Shown piece by piece: positions 37,040 through 53,499 of a stretch of 64,000 nucleotides of DNA; within the stretch, counting starts at the first letter, position 1, and each line of letters starts with the position of its first letter. A program made the translations under genes and the position numbers. This stretch comes from Marthasterias glacialis (Eukaryota > Echinodermata > Asteroidea > Forcipulatida > Asteriidae), in NCBI GenBank assembly GCA_911728455.2, contig OU452229.1, positions 16,558,754-16,622,753 of the forward strand, written 5' to 3'. The notes below the pieces were generated by a model. That model searched no databases, was not told the DNA's origin, and was given only the letters and a program-made list of their open reading frames with translations.

Positions 37040-37511
37040 ATGATGACTGCCACCACAGCTTGCGGAGTGGATCCCAAATTCCCCCCGTTGGAGGAGTACG
37101 CACAGTCCAGTTACATTCCAACGAACGGCTGCTACAATGCGGGTTCCCACTTCTCCAACGATAACCACCGGTACGGCGATACCAATTCCTCCACCGCTGT
37201 CGCCTCCCAGTTCCATCAAGACTACGAGAAATACCGGGTCAACTTTAGCGAATGCGACCAGAATCGAGCTGCCGGGAACTTATCGCATAACTTCAGCAGT
37301 TTCACGGCGGCTCTGGCCGGTGAGGGTAACGGGGACAGTTGGGGAGAGTATCAGACTACAGCGGACAGAGACAATGGTTGGACCAGCATAGGGACGAGTA
37401 GTCCCTGTTTGTATAAACAAAGAGGAAGTGGGAAACTAAGTAGTAACAATCAGATGCCAGCACAACAGTTACCGTTATATCCATGGATGAAGAGGATACA
37501 CGTCAATCCAG
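37040..37511 (+). CDS. Hox4: Hox4 exon 1
   Basis: Encodes residues 1-157 plus the first base of codon 158. It includes the N-terminal Hox4 motif, a linker rich in Asn, Ser, Tyr and Gly, and the YPWM hexapeptide. The first ATG (37040) is chosen because the frame is closed or non-homologous upstream and the DPKFPP motif follows at the usual distance. It ends at the consensus donor GTGAGT (37512). The reading frame runs 77 bases into the intron before a stop. Confidence 0.93.
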
Positions 37512-39102
37512 GTGAGTGTGGGTACCATACTCGTCTAGACCTTCTCCACAAACCAAAACAAAAAGAAGTATCCATGCGTCTGTTTTAACCCTCGAAAGAT
37601 CCGATGCTGGTGTACAAACTGCACTGATCCAAACGTGTGGATTTCACAAAGTGCCAGACTAGTCTTATCTTGAGTTAGGACGAGTAACTAGTCCTAACTT
37701 ATAGGACTTGTCCTAACTTATAGGACTTGTCATAAGTTTGGACTAGTCCTATGTTTGGACTAGTTTTGTGAAATCTGCTGCAGGTCTTCTTTTTTTTTAA
37801 AGGCAACCAAATTCAAACTTAGTAACTGAAAAGGTAGTTTTGTCACCATGTTGAAGTTGAAATTCCTCTTTAATTCATAAAGAATAATACTTATTTTTGA
37901 CACACAATAAATCTATGGAGCAATTCATATGTTTAATTTGGGTAAATCATATTTGTTTACATTTAGTTTACTTGATTTTAAGAGTTTGTTTTAAACAACA
38001 AAACACGTGTGTTGATGCCTTTGGATACAACTATTTTTACAACTGTTAAGTCCCAAGGCAGTATTTTTTTTTTTTTTTTGACATAATTTTTCAGTTATCA
38101 TTTTTGTCACTTTTTTTTAAGTTTTTTTGTTTTTTGTTTTTTTAGTTAATTAATTTCGAACCAATTGTAAGCTTTGGGGTTTCAGACTGTGCGTACATGT
38201 CTAAGAAGTCGGAGTTAACCTAAATGCCATTAAACGTCAACTTAAAACCAATAACCAAGACTTAACTTAAACCAATAATTATTCTTGATACTTTGAAAAT
38301 GTGGTCAAGTATTTTTGTTTATAAGTAAGCACTCAGCTTGTTAGTTGTTTTAGCTAGTTCTTTGTAGAAAAACATAAAAGGTTCGCTTGATTTTAAATAC
38401 TAAAAGCGTGTTTGTTATACAACAACAGATATCAAACTTCCCCCAAACAAAGCCATACGGAATGCACCCAAACGTTGTCCTATGAACACGACAGAAACTA
38501 CAATTTATTGGAAATGTTTCTCCTATTAAACAAATAGAGTACTTTATGAAAAGTGCATATTTCAGCACACACTATAGATAAATTGCGCGTCTCTTTCATC
38601 AGATACACGTGTGACAAATGATCGCAATGCATTCATTAATTATCTAGTTCTGACCAGAAGCACTCTGGCTGCGTATAGTGCACGGGCAAATCATCGGTGT
38701 TTAAAGCATACACGTCTTGAAGTCTTACACCGTGCTTTCCTTTCAGCGGTCGGCAGTCGGTTAACTGCGTCCGGTATGGACACCAAGCGAACCCGGACTT
38801 CCTACACCCGTCAGCAGCTGCTGGAATTGGAGAAGGAGTTCCACTTCAACCGGTACCTAACCAGGAGAAGACGCATCGAGATCGCTCAGTCTCTCGGTCT
38901 CTCAGAGAGGCAAATTAAGATATGGTTTCAGAACCGCCGGATGAAGTGGAAGAAAGATCATAACCTACCGAACACCAAGCCACGAGCCGGCACGACCACA
39001 CAGGCCGGTACACGCCCTGCTGGCCCGGCTAACTTCGAAGCTAACCCGGCAGTCGATATTAAGCAAGACACACCGGAGAGCATGAGTAGCGACTCTTCGT
39101 GA
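37040..39102 (+). CDS. Hox4: Hox4 homeodomain transcription factor (two exons)
   Basis: A Hox4/Deformed-class nuclear transcription factor that patterns the anterior-posterior axis. Coding exons 37040-37511 and 38747-39102 join in phase 1 (donor CCAG/GTGAGT, acceptor TTTCAG), giving 275 residues. The N-terminus has the Hox4 signature [16 protein letters not shown] at residues 10-25. The Pbx-binding motif YPWM is at 147-150, followed by the basic KRIH. The homeodomain is residues 170-229 with an intact third helix including WFQNRR (Gln50, Asn51). The flank NLPNTK directly after it is diagnostic of Hox4. The short C-terminus is Thr/Ala/Pro- and Ser-rich. mir-10 lies upstream on the same strand. 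The alternative start ATG at 37043 would drop one Met. Nothing is truncated. Hox3 is not found downstream, which is abnormal. Confidence 0.96.
37512..38746 (+). other. Hox4 intron
   Basis: A 1235-base phase-1 intron separates the hexapeptide from the homeodomain exon, the standard Hox arrangement. It begins GTGAGTG and ends with a pyrimidine-rich tract and TTTCAG. Apart from a small inverted-repeat element near its 5' end it is AT-rich with T-runs (38066-38080). No separate gene is seen inside. Confidence 0.9.
37640..37775. mobile_element. Small MITE-like inverted-repeat element in the Hox4 intron
   Basis: The ends GATTTCACAAA (37640-37650) and its reverse complement TTTGTGAAATC (37765-37775) form a terminal inverted repeat. 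Inside, copies of ACTAGTCCTAACTTA and TAGGACTTG alternate with TTTGGACTAGTCC, so the interior is also partly self-complementary. At ~136 bp it has MITE dimensions. No target duplication was clear. Confidence 0.6.
38747..39102 (+). CDS. Hox4: Hox4 exon 2 (homeobox)
   Basis: Encodes residues 158-275. The homeodomain begins [12 protein letters not shown] and runs without gap to RRMKWKKDH, uninterrupted by an intron. Arg5, Trp48, Phe49, Gln50, Asn51 and Arg53 are all present. A tail of 46 residues ends ESMSSDSS before TGA at 39100-39102. An alternative acceptor CAG at 38754-38756 would break the frame, so 38746 is the supported junction. Confidence 0.95.
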
Positions 39103-39319
39103 CTTTGGCTCGAATCCATATCCGGTATATTCCTGTCCTGTTTGTCATTTGACAGATTCATAATTACATTTTGACATTTTTTAACTGTATCAAAATGGAC
39201 GTTTGCGAAAGCATTTCCACAGACGTCATCGTGTCTTTACACGATTTGTGTTTCAGGGTGGAATCAATAATAGGGTAAATGGGAGACAGTCATTTAAGGA
39301 GTGGGTTTGCAAAACCCAA

Positions 39320-39355
<36 letters not shown>

Positions 39356-41576
39356 GATATCATTGACTTATCACGATGATGAAATGGGTTCTGATTGTTC
39401 TTATCCCACGTAGGCTACTAATTATCGAATTGTTTACAAGTATGTGCTCCTCTTTCAAATAATCAGTTAATACCTAAAATTAGTATCGGTTTTAATTGTG
39501 TCACGACAAAGAAATCTTAGAGAAACCCAAATAATCCCCTTAACAAAAGGAAACTTGTTTTCTGATGTTCCCTCAAGGAAAACAGAAGAAGAAGAAAAAT
39601 ATAAAATAAAATACAACACAAAAGGAAAGTGTTTGTTTGCAGAATTTTATCAATCTAAAAACGGGGTTGAGACTTATCTGTGGTATTGGATATTGAAACG
39701 ATTTCTCCCTATCCGGAAACACAAATGCATTTCTTCGAAGACGAACTTCTTTAAGACAATTTCTAATTTTGAAGACTTTTTTTTTTCTGCTCTCGGGGTT
39801 TATACATTTTAAGCCCCATTCTTCGTAGTGTTTACTTTTACATTGAACTACAATTGTTTTAAAAATCTTATTGACCTTTTCGATCTCATCTTTTGCAATG
39901 ATCTCTCCTATTTCATTTCATGATTAATTGAAGAAAAGAAATACATCATCAAGAACAAAATCAATTGGTTCATTTACTAAAGTGATGCAAAAAATATATA
40001 CATTTATATACAAAAAAAAAAAAAAAAAACAGAGAGAAAAAAAGGAAATCTTAGTGTAGTTTGTTAACTCATTACTCACCAAGCAAAATATTTTTGAGTG
40101 TGTGAAAACGAGAGAGAAGTTCCTTGTCATATTGAGCGAAGACCGCAGTCATCCGCAGATCATCAGAAATGCCACAAATAGTTTGGTAGAAAGAACGGGT
40201 TGCATAAAGTGGTGAATCAACCTATAACTATATCACCCGTTGAAAACTGGTATTAAGACTGACATGAACGAATAGGATTCCATTTACTTGAAAGAGAGGC
40301 TGAAACGTTTGTTACCGTAGATTTGAATCCTTTTTTAATAAAAACAAAACAAAACACAAGCACTCGTGAGAGGGCAGGTACCTCATTGTATTTTGGAAGA
40401 GTCAATTCATACCTTCCTTTTTTTAAACTTTTTTTTCCCCGCAAAATATGCACCGATTTCCACAAAACACCATACAATCATTATGCGAAACTGTGTTTTC
40501 TCGAGCTTCATACCGGTTTTGTGTTTGTTTTGTTTTTGAATTTCAGCATTGGCAATAAGCAATGCTGATTTGTTGCTTCTTCAAATAAATGTTATTTTCT
40601 CCCAAACGACAATTATTCATTTCTTTGGTGGATTGGCACTCTGGTAGGAACTATGTAATCAGCTGAGCTTTCATATTGAAAGTGATATTTATCTTCGATA
40701 ATTATCAATCTTTTTACTGTTGTCTGAGATGACTTAAGTTCCACTTACCTGTTAGTCGGTGTTTTATTATTATTTTGAGGATCGGTTGGTAAGTCAGTAA
40801 TAAAATATGATTTTCTGAGCAGACTCGTATGATACGATTCCCTATTCAGACCAACTTCAGTCATGGTAAACTTTTACGACAATAATCAATCATCCTTAAT
40901 TATCTAATCAATGTTCAGGAAATTCTGTATCTTCCCTGTATTTATAAACAATTTCTTTCTGCTCTGATTCCTGTTTGTTTATTTTTGTTTTAAAGCTGTT
41001 TACACGACCTTCCTTTGATAGGCCGATCCGAAATTATGATCTTTGTTTTTACTGTTTTATTTATCTAATGTACTTATTTCTGAGAATTTCACAAGTTAAT
41101 TACTTGTTACCTTTAGAAATATTCTTCAAATTCTAAAATTTCTTTCTACTCACTTCCTATAACCTAAAACATGAATGGTACGTCCAGCTTCAGTGTCTAC
41201 TTTGTACCATCCCAAGTTAAAATCAAATTATCTCATTCATACCTTCCTGAACCAACTTCAGTATTTTAATAAAAATAAGTCCAATAATATGACCTAAAAT
41301 TGTACATGAATTAAACAAGTCAAGTTGTGTAATATAATAATATATATATTATTCGATGTTGTATTTGAATACGACTGTTCTAAACAGTTGATCAAGTATA
41401 CAAAGTTGTAAATTTTCGTAACATGTCGTCATCAAAGTCTGTGGAAATAAATTAATCATTGTTATGTGTAAGTAAAACAGGAAGATCCAAGTATTATTCT
41501 TTCACAATAGCAATGTTTACCTTTCCCCTTTCAACTTCAAGAATTATAGATACAATTTAATACTGATTCGTGGTTG

Positions 41577-41607
<31 letters not shown>

Positions 41608-43530
41608 TTGTTATTTTCACTCATTAAATTTAGTTTGCGTTTCAAAAGAAGGGGTGGTCTAAAATGTCTTCACCCCCAAGTTGTATCACAAAACTGTTTT
41701 TTAATGACTTTGTTTAATTTGTTAATAACCCATTCTGTTGAAATATGCGTTGGGATCATTTTTTGATTTTCAGACTCATCTAAAGAATTGCAAGCTAGAT
41801 TGGAAGAGTGGCTAGTTTCATAACAAAACCAAAGTTTTTGTCGAAAACACAAAATAGACAAATAACACACAAACCCCAACTGGCGACAATATCTATATTT
41901 TATTTATTTATTTATTATTATCTTTTTATTTGTTTATTATTATCATTTCATTATTATTATTACTATTATTTTTTGTACTTTATATCTTACAAGTTGCTTC
42001 ATGAATTCTGGGCCATCGTAAACAGTTGGCCTAATGGCCTTCCTTACAAACAGCCATTTCCTCAACACCAACCGTTATCGTTTTGGTGGAGCTTCGCCAG
42101 CATTGTCCTTCACCAAATCGGCTAATTGATGCTGTCCGCAGTGGTCCACATGTGACCGGTTCTACTACAGGACGCTTGTACTTGTCAGAACTCTGGGCCC
42201 ACTTTAACCCCCCCCCCCCCTTCACCCCACCTCGCAACCATTGAGGGTATAATGCCATAAAGAAATAGGCACGCTTGGTGATAGCCCCAGGGTAGACGAC
42301 ACGCGTATTGACTCTTGTTTTGCTTCTGTTCGGTCACCGGCTCATTTTGCCCAAATCTATTTGAATAGTTCAGGCACCGTATCATCATTATATTTTTTTC
42401 TTCTTGTTTTGTGTGTGTGTGTGAGAGATTAAGAATCCTTGGCTAACTGCATCTGCTGAGTAACAATAGACTCACTGATTATAGTGAACGGATCTGAAAA
42501 TCAGTGGATATAAAATGTACATAAATAAAAAAAAAAAATAATAATAAATAGCCTAAATAAATAAATAAATAAATAAATAAAAGAAAACATTAATAATAAT
42601 CAAGGTTCATTTAGGCTTATTCTAACTTAACCTTTTTATGAAACTGTTAAAATGTTATTGTGCGTGCGTCCGCAAAGTTATATTTGGTCATTTGGGAAGA
42701 TACCGAATGTACTGCAACAATTATACTCAGCTATGTGTTCATTCTGCCATGTGAATTAATCGTTACAATTTTGAGATTCAAGTTGCGGCGATGTGAAACA
42801 ATCCTACTTCGAAAAAATCGTACTGTATGCGTATACATTTTAACCCACTTTGCTTTTACTTTTTAATTTGACTCGTATTTGAAATTTGCGTGAAGGACAT
42901 CGTTGTAACCTGAAACTGATTTCAAAATGCGTGATTTTTACTTTAACATGTCAGTTGTTATGTCTTCGAAATGTGCACTAAAACCTCGACAAACTGGTTC
43001 ATTTGAATACTATCACCCAGCTTGCTTACCGGAGACTCGGAAATCAGACTTGCTAGCAGTATGAAAACCATACAAGCGATAATAATACGGATCTTGTTAT
43101 AAATTTTAAATCGCAAATCAGGCATACTAATACATTATTGACAATGGAACACCCATGGGGAAACAGATTTCATGTATGATTTGATCAGTACCAAGTCATG
43201 TGCAATGAGTACACAGTGTCTCTATGGCAAACACGCGCCATTCACACGTCTCCTAAATTTACACCATCTACACGTCCTCGGCTGTACTGTTCAAAAATTG
43301 GTGAGCTGTCATCTGTGCAGTACTACTGTTTGGAACGAATCAACGAATCGACGATTTGTATTTATAAATTACTACGGTGTCCTTTCTGCTTAGTCGAGCC
43401 TTTACCGACAGTTTTTTTTAAAGGTTTTGAAAAGTCGACTTGACTGTGCATTTTCCGCGTGTGTTTTAATCTGGGACACGTCACTTCCCTTTGTAATTTC
43501 TTAATCTGCCGTCCAGTGTGTATGTTACAT
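39103..43530 (+). other. Hox4 3' UTR and the Hox4-Hox2 interval, left part
   Basis: No coding region follows Hox4. A long T-run is at 39323-39351, (ATT)n at 41583-41608, (ATA/AAT)-type tracts at 42530-42585 and a C-run near 42209-42221. Candidate AATAAA signals occur (for example near 40583), but none is decisive for the Hox4 polyadenylation site. Hox3, expected here, is absent from the visible bases. Confidence 0.6.
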
Positions 43531-43531
43531 A

Positions 43532-43612
43532 ATACACACTTGTTACAGAACACGCTTGTTACAATACACACTTGTTACAATAAAAACTTGTTACAGTACA
43601 CACTTGTTTTAA
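43532..43612. repeat. Degenerate 16-bp tandem repeat
   Basis: About five units of the form ACACACTTGTTACAAT, with weaker echoes to about 43700 (TTACAGTAAATACTTGT). It is a small minisatellite between Hox4 and Hox2. Confidence 0.75.
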
Positions 43613-44523
43613 GTACATGTACATACACAGTAATGCTAATGTAAACACTTATTATATAGTACCCGTGTTACAGTAAATACTTGTGGAAGTATACACCTGT
43701 AAAACTAACCAATTCTGATTTAGCATTCTGACATCATTTTTTTTCAACCGTGCCAGATTGGTTAATATTGAAATTTCATGGGTATATACTATTGCATACT
43801 TTAATAACGGAGTTTTAACCCTGTGTAGGACTTCGCAAGACTGGTTTACCTTATCATGGTTATTATAACACTAATTTCAGTTAAACGTCCAGTAAAAAGG
43901 AAAGTCAACAACATGTAATAACTGGTTGATTATTTTTTGAGAGCTTTTTACATAAGCATTGCCTATTTGCATTGCCTATTTCTCTTGTCTACCATTAAGG
44001 GAAATGCATATGGCGAAATTACTTCAACGGAACATACCACATACATTTTCTCGTGGAGATTATTGATAGTTCATATTTCCAAAAACGTCTAAAAGTTATG
44101 TGTTTAAAACTATATCTTCCAACTTTAGATTAAGTTAGCTTTGAAGCTAAACAGATGTGACGTTACAGCAACACGTCTTGTAAAAGCAGTTAGGCCTACG
44201 GTGTAAAAAGGCTTTGCGAAATCGACTTTCGGGTTTCGGATCAAAGCTCTAAAACCACTAAGGTGCTCGTTCCCTGATTTCGAAAATACACCATGGGGAA
44301 CATTGTCCTCTATATTCTTATCAATGTGTGTATCACAGTGTGTTGAAGTGAAACAGTTCTCGAGAACTATTAATTAACGCGTCGAGTGTTTATTGACACC
44401 CAGAAGTCTCAACTTTCATGCATTGTCAAATCAGAATATGTTTAAAACAAAAATGAAAACACCAATGCAAAGTTTGTGGTCAACGGTTCAACAGTTTCAT
44501 CTCCCAAACTGTGAAGATTCTTC
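43613..44523. other. Intergenic to the scaffold gap
   Basis: AT-rich unique sequence without a supported gene, ending at the run of Ns. Confidence 0.4.
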
Positions 44524-44623
44524 NNNNNNNNNNNNNNNNNNNNNNNNNNNNNNNNNNNNNNNNNNNNNNNNNNNNNNNNNNNNNNNNNNNNNNNNNNNNN
44601 NNNNNNNNNNNNNNNNNNNNNNN
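44524..44623. other. Assembly gap (100 N)
   Basis: Exactly 100 N between Hox4 and Hox2. A round 100 is a conventional placeholder for a join of unknown size, so the order and orientation of sequence right of 44623 relative to Hox4 depends on scaffolding evidence not visible here. Confidence 0.99.
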
Positions 44624-44836
44624 AATCGTTTAACAATGTTGTAATTATTCTAACAATCAAAGTAAGAAATTTTATTCAAAGAGTCTCACGTGAAAGCAGA
44701 ATCAAGGCTTTTTAAAAACAGACGAATGCAAAATAAATGTACTTGTTCACCGAACAACTATCTTGGTTTTTTCTTGGTCAAATCCAACCGAGGACAAAAG
44801 GGATGACGACCCCTAGCATTTAGTTGAAAGGGAACA

Positions 44837-46609
44837 GTAGTCGCTCTCTTATTTCAGATGGTAAACATGTGTTTTATTGGAAAACTTTTGATGTCCACTC
44901 GATCTCATTTTATGTATAACCTAACTTATTTGGCTCAGGTTAACTCTCGTCACGCAGAGTTACTTACTTTATATTTTTTGTTAACAATTGCTCGCTTTCC
45001 TAAAATGTTTTCGGGACTTAGTGGGGATATCAGGAATATTTTGATTTTTTTGAGGGTTTTAAGTCATTTCGTGTGAAGCTGAGAGAGGGGTTTCTGGCTG
45101 CTTAGTTTTGGTTTGGGGTTCTTTATATTCTTGCTTCATGTGGTTATTTCTAAGGGTGTTTTAATAGTGTTTTGTTTTTAACTGTTTTTTTGTAATTGGT
45201 GTCGATTACAATTTTGACCTTTGTTCAAACGTTTGGACCGATTCTGTGTAAAGAAACGTAACAAACAAATAATAAACAATAATAATATAAGTCTCAACTT
45301 TGATAATAAATCTAACAAATCTTTTTTTTTCTCTCTCTCTCTCTCTTTTTTTTTTTTTTTTTTTTATGCAATTCGCCCATTACAAGGTGAGGTGTGGGTC
45401 ATTTATAATTTTGTTGAAGGGATAGAAACTTGCCTTAATTAAATGCGCAGAAACAAGACATGGCAAAATATAAATCGCAAGTCTCTTCACAGCACAGCCA
45501 AGAACAGGGAGGGGTAAATGAATCCGTTGGGAGGTAAACAACTGCCTCTTCCCCTATTTTGAAGTAATAGAGTGTTGCTCAAGGACACAAGTGCCATGAA
45601 CGGGATTCGAACCCACATCCTAATGACTTAGCCACCAGAACTACAAAAAAACGTACAAACGTCTTGCTTTCGTCCCATCTAATTTAACGTAACCAAAACA
45701 AGTCTTGTAGTAAAATAGTCAGAAAAAAATGATACTCTTTTGGACGGTTACTTGTAAAATAAAATGCTCAAAATATTTTAAATAAACATATATTTTCATT
45801 TCAACTCTACACTTCTGCGCTTATGTACCAAAGCAGTTTATCTAATGTTAATTTTTAGATTACAATATCAACACATACAAATATCGAAATCAACACAATT
45901 CAATTGAGAATACGCGATTAGTTTTTATTATAACGGTGATAGAAATATTAGCCTTTATGCAACTATACGAATAAAACCACCAAATATTGTAAATATTGTT
46001 TTTTATAAAATAATAAACAAACACTATGATTATTGTGATGAGTATAGTCTAACATTACAGTTTGAATTAATAATCGGAGGGTTAAGATTATAAAAAAAAA
46101 ATAGTTTAACAAAGAAAGGTGCATAACAAAGACTGTAAACACTTTACATTAGTATTGATCTTTGGTAACATTAACATTGGTATTTATAAACATGTACTTG
46201 CTTTGGAGTTGAATCATTTTTTTAAAACATATTTTCATATGAATGGACGATTCTTTAAAATGATCAAACAGTTATTGTTGGAAGTAGTTGAAGTTTATTT
46301 CTTACGCTCTACTCTTTTGCATGCTTGACATTAAAACATATCAGATTTCAGAAATCTACATTCGATTGGTTAGTGACCATTATTGATACATACATACATG
46401 ACTAAATAAATGAAGATTAAGCATTATTTGTTTTTTTATAATTACATAGCGTGTTTTTAAGTAACAAAATACCCAAATACGCCGTAGCTATCTTTCCCCC
46501 TTTCGAACTGACACTGGAAGGAAAATAACCAGGTCTCTTTCTCTTGAAATGACAATTTGAACTACACACTTTAAATAACAAAACATAATGGGCAAATATT
46601 TCACAAGCT
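44837..46609. repeat. 1.8-kb tandem duplication, unit 1
   Basis: Begins GTAGTCGCTCTCTTATTTCAG and ends with AAATATTTCACAAGCT. Nearly the whole length recurs at 46622-48437, with scattered substitutions and small indels. It contains a fragment of the tRNA-headed SINE (box B complement GGGATTCGAACCC at about 45602) on the minus strand. Matching short frames in both units carry no recognised domain. Confidence 0.9.
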
Positions 46610-46621
46610 GGACCACGTACG

Positions 46622-46785
46622 GTAGTCGTTCTCTTATTTTAGGTGGTAAACATGTGTTTTATTGGAAAACTTTTGATGTCCACTCGATCTCATTTTATGA
46701 ATAACATAACTTATTTGGCTCAGGTTAACTCTCGTCACGCAGAGTTACTTACTTTTCATCACTTGAAACCCACAACGGATGCTTA

Positions 46786-46823
<38 letters not shown>

Positions 46824-48437
46824 TTGCTCGCTTTCCTAAAATGTTTTCGGGACTTGGTGGGGACATCAGGAATACTTTGATTTTTGAGAGTTTTAAGTCA
46901 TTTCGTGTGAAGCTGAGGGAGGGGTTTCTGGCTGCTTATTTTTGGTTTGGGGTTCTTTATATTCTTGCTTCATGTGGTTATTTCTAAGGGTGTTTTAATG
47001 GTGTTTTGTTTCTAACTGTTTTTTTTGTAAATGTTGTTGGTTACAATTTTGACCTTTGTTCAAATGTTTGGACCGACATTGTGTAAAGTAACGTAACAAA
47101 CAAATAAAAAAAAAATAATAATAATAATAATATAAGTCTCAACTTTGATAATAAATCTAACAAATCTTTTTTTTTCTCTCCCTCTTTTTTTTGTATGCAA
47201 TTCGCCCATCACAAGGTGAGGTGTGGGTCATTTATAATTTTGTTGAAGGGATAGAAACCTGCCTTAATTAAATGCGCAGAAACAAGACATGGCAAAATAT
47301 AAATCGCAAGTCTCTTCACAGCACAGCCAAGAACAGGGAGGGGTAAATGAATCCGTTGGGAGGTAAACAACTGCCTCTTCCCCTATTTTGAAGTAATAGA
47401 GTGTTGCTCAAGGACACAAGTGTCGTGACCGGGATTCGAACCCACATCCAAATGACTTAGCCACCAGAACTACAAAAAAACGTACAGACGTCTTGCCTTC
47501 GTCCCATCTAATTTAACGTAACCAAAACGAGTCTTGTAGTAAAATAGTCAGAAAAAAATGATACTCTTTTGGACGGTTACTTGTACAATAAAGTGCTCAA
47601 AATATTTTAAATAAACATATATTTTCATTTCAACTCTACACTTCTGCGCTTATGTACCAAAGCAGTTTATCTAATGTTAATTTTTAGATTACAATATCAA
47701 CACATACACATATCGAAATCAACACAATTCAATTGAGAATACGCGATTAGTTTTTATAATAACGGTGATAGAAATATTAGCCTTTATGCAACTATACGAA
47801 TAAAACCACCAAATATTGTAAATATTGTTTTTTTATAAAATAATAAACAAACAATATGATTATTGTGATGAGTATAGTCTAACATTACAGTTTGAATTAA
47901 TAATCGGAGGGTTAAGATTATAAAAAAAAATAGTTTAACAAAGAAAGGTGCATAACAAAGACTGTAAACACTTTACATTAATATTGATCTTTGGTAACAT
48001 TAACATTGGTATTTATAAACATGTACTTGCTTTGGAGTTGAATCATTTTTTTAAAACATATTTTCGTATGAATGGACAATTCTTTAAAATGATCAAACAA
48101 TTATTGTCGGAAGTAGTTGAAGTTTCTTTCTTACGCTCTACTCTTTTGCATGCTTGACATTAAAACATATCAGATTTCAGAAATCTACATTCGATTGGTT
48201 AGTGACCATTATTGATACATACATACATGACTAAATAAATGAAGATTTAGCATTATTTGTTTTTTATAATTACATAGCGTGTCTTTAAGTAACAAAATAC
48301 CCAAATACGCCGTAGCTATCTTTCCTCCTTTGGAACTGACACTGGAAGGAAAATAACCAGGTCTCTTTCTCTTGAATTGACAATTTGAACTACACACTTT
48401 AAATAACAAAACATAATGGGCAAATATTTCACAAGCT
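46622..48437. repeat. 1.8-kb tandem duplication, unit 2
   Basis: Second direct copy of the preceding unit. It differs by a block with a ~30-base T-run at about 46756-46820 (unit 1 has only TTATATTTTTTGTTAAC there) and by point changes. The SINE fragment recurs at about 47405-47475 (box B complement GGGATTCGAACCC). The divergence shows either an older duplication or two haplotypes joined in tandem beside the gap. Confidence 0.9.
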
Positions 48438-49017
48438 TTTGCATTATTACTGCACTGGGCAGAACATTTTGGCAATATTCCCATAAGTTGGAGAATTTCT
48501 CTAGGCAATATTTCTTACAGCTCTCCCATACCCCAAGTGTCGAGAAGTGCAAGAAGGGCCGCCATGATGCTGGCAGCTCTGTACCCCACGTAATACGCGC
48601 CTGTGTACATCAACATTTCTTAACCGTAAGCTAAACAAGGAATGCTTCCCTCTTGCTACAGAAGTTCTCTAAACTTATTGTAATATTGCCAAATGCTCTA
48701 CCCAATGAAATGGGTAGTTGAAACAATAAACAAAATTGTGCAAATTTGTTGTGCAACGAGAATGACTACAAATATACCCGACACTGGGTACTTTTTTTTC
48801 CTTCTTTTTTTAGTTTATTATTTTTTTTATTTACCCAACTGCAAAATGTGCGAAATACTTGAGTTAAAAAGGACCGACGAATGCAAAAATCAATCTACCT
48901 AGTAAATGTTTACCAATAATTTTTGGAAGTGCAATTGTAACTAATTACTCTGGGTACCGGACAAATATGGCTATATTAAGGAATTCACACAGACATCGGG
49001 AAAACAAAGAGATTAAC
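48438..49017 (-). other. Interval downstream of Hox2, possible 3' UTR end
   Basis: Read on the minus strand this lies beyond the Hox2 stop codon and the CAA repeat. TTTATT at 48814-48819 gives an AATAAA polyadenylation signal on the minus strand, about 510 bases after the stop. No coding region is seen. Confidence 0.35.
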
Positions 49018-49236
<219 letters not shown>

Positions 49237-49331
49237 AGTATTTTTTTTGTTCATTTTATGTATTTTCCTGGTTGCTATTATTTTCAAAAATGGAACGTTG
49301 TTGTCAACATTAGACCCCGTTTCTTAACACA

Positions 49332-53228
<3,897 letters not shown>

Positions 53229-53390
53229 GGTTGATCAGCAATATAGCGTGGTTGTATAAGAGAGTGTGTGTGTATGTGTGTGCGGAAGGTAGCCAATCGT
53301 ACGATCCCCTGACCGGCCGAGATGGAGTAAAGAGTTATGATGGATAATGGACCTTCTTTAATTGCTGCCTTCCCTATAAATCACCAGCTT

Positions 53391-53396
53391 TTTATA
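53391..53396 (-). promoter_or_regulatory. TATA box candidate of Hox2
   Basis: On the minus strand GGTATAAAAAGC lies 163-168 bases upstream of the Hox2 start codon. A start of transcription about 30 bases on (near 53360) would give a ~130-base leader. Confidence 0.5.
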
Positions 53397-53470
53397 CCAA
53401 TATTCCCTTATGGCATAAGATAGGAATAAAAACAATTTCACTATCAAGCTAAAGGGGTGCCCTAAGTTTT

Positions 53471-53498
53471 TGATTAATATTGCCCTGCCACGTGACAG
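53471..53498 (-). promoter_or_regulatory. Candidate Pbx-Hox and Meis/Prep sites upstream of Hox2
   Basis: TGATTAAT (53471-53478) fits the bipartite Pbx-Hox consensus TGATNNAT. TGACAG (53493-53498) is the Meis/Prep core, 14 bases away. Together they resemble the paired sites known from Hox auto- and cross-regulatory enhancers of anterior Hox genes in vertebrates. They lie about 80-100 bases upstream of the TATA candidate. Function is inferred from motif pairing only. Confidence 0.4.
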
Positions 53499-53499
53499 A

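Noticed and set aside
44524-44623. Hox3 hidden in the gap
   Set aside because: Cannot be excluded because 100 N can stand for any length, but there is no Hox3 exon, hexapeptide or partial homeobox at the edges, so it is not annotated.
44858-48157. Paired frames (MVNMCFIGKLL-type and MHNKDCKHF-type) present in both duplicated units as a conserved gene family
   Set aside because: Their similarity is explained by the recent tandem duplication of the DNA. No domain or codon-level constraint is evident.
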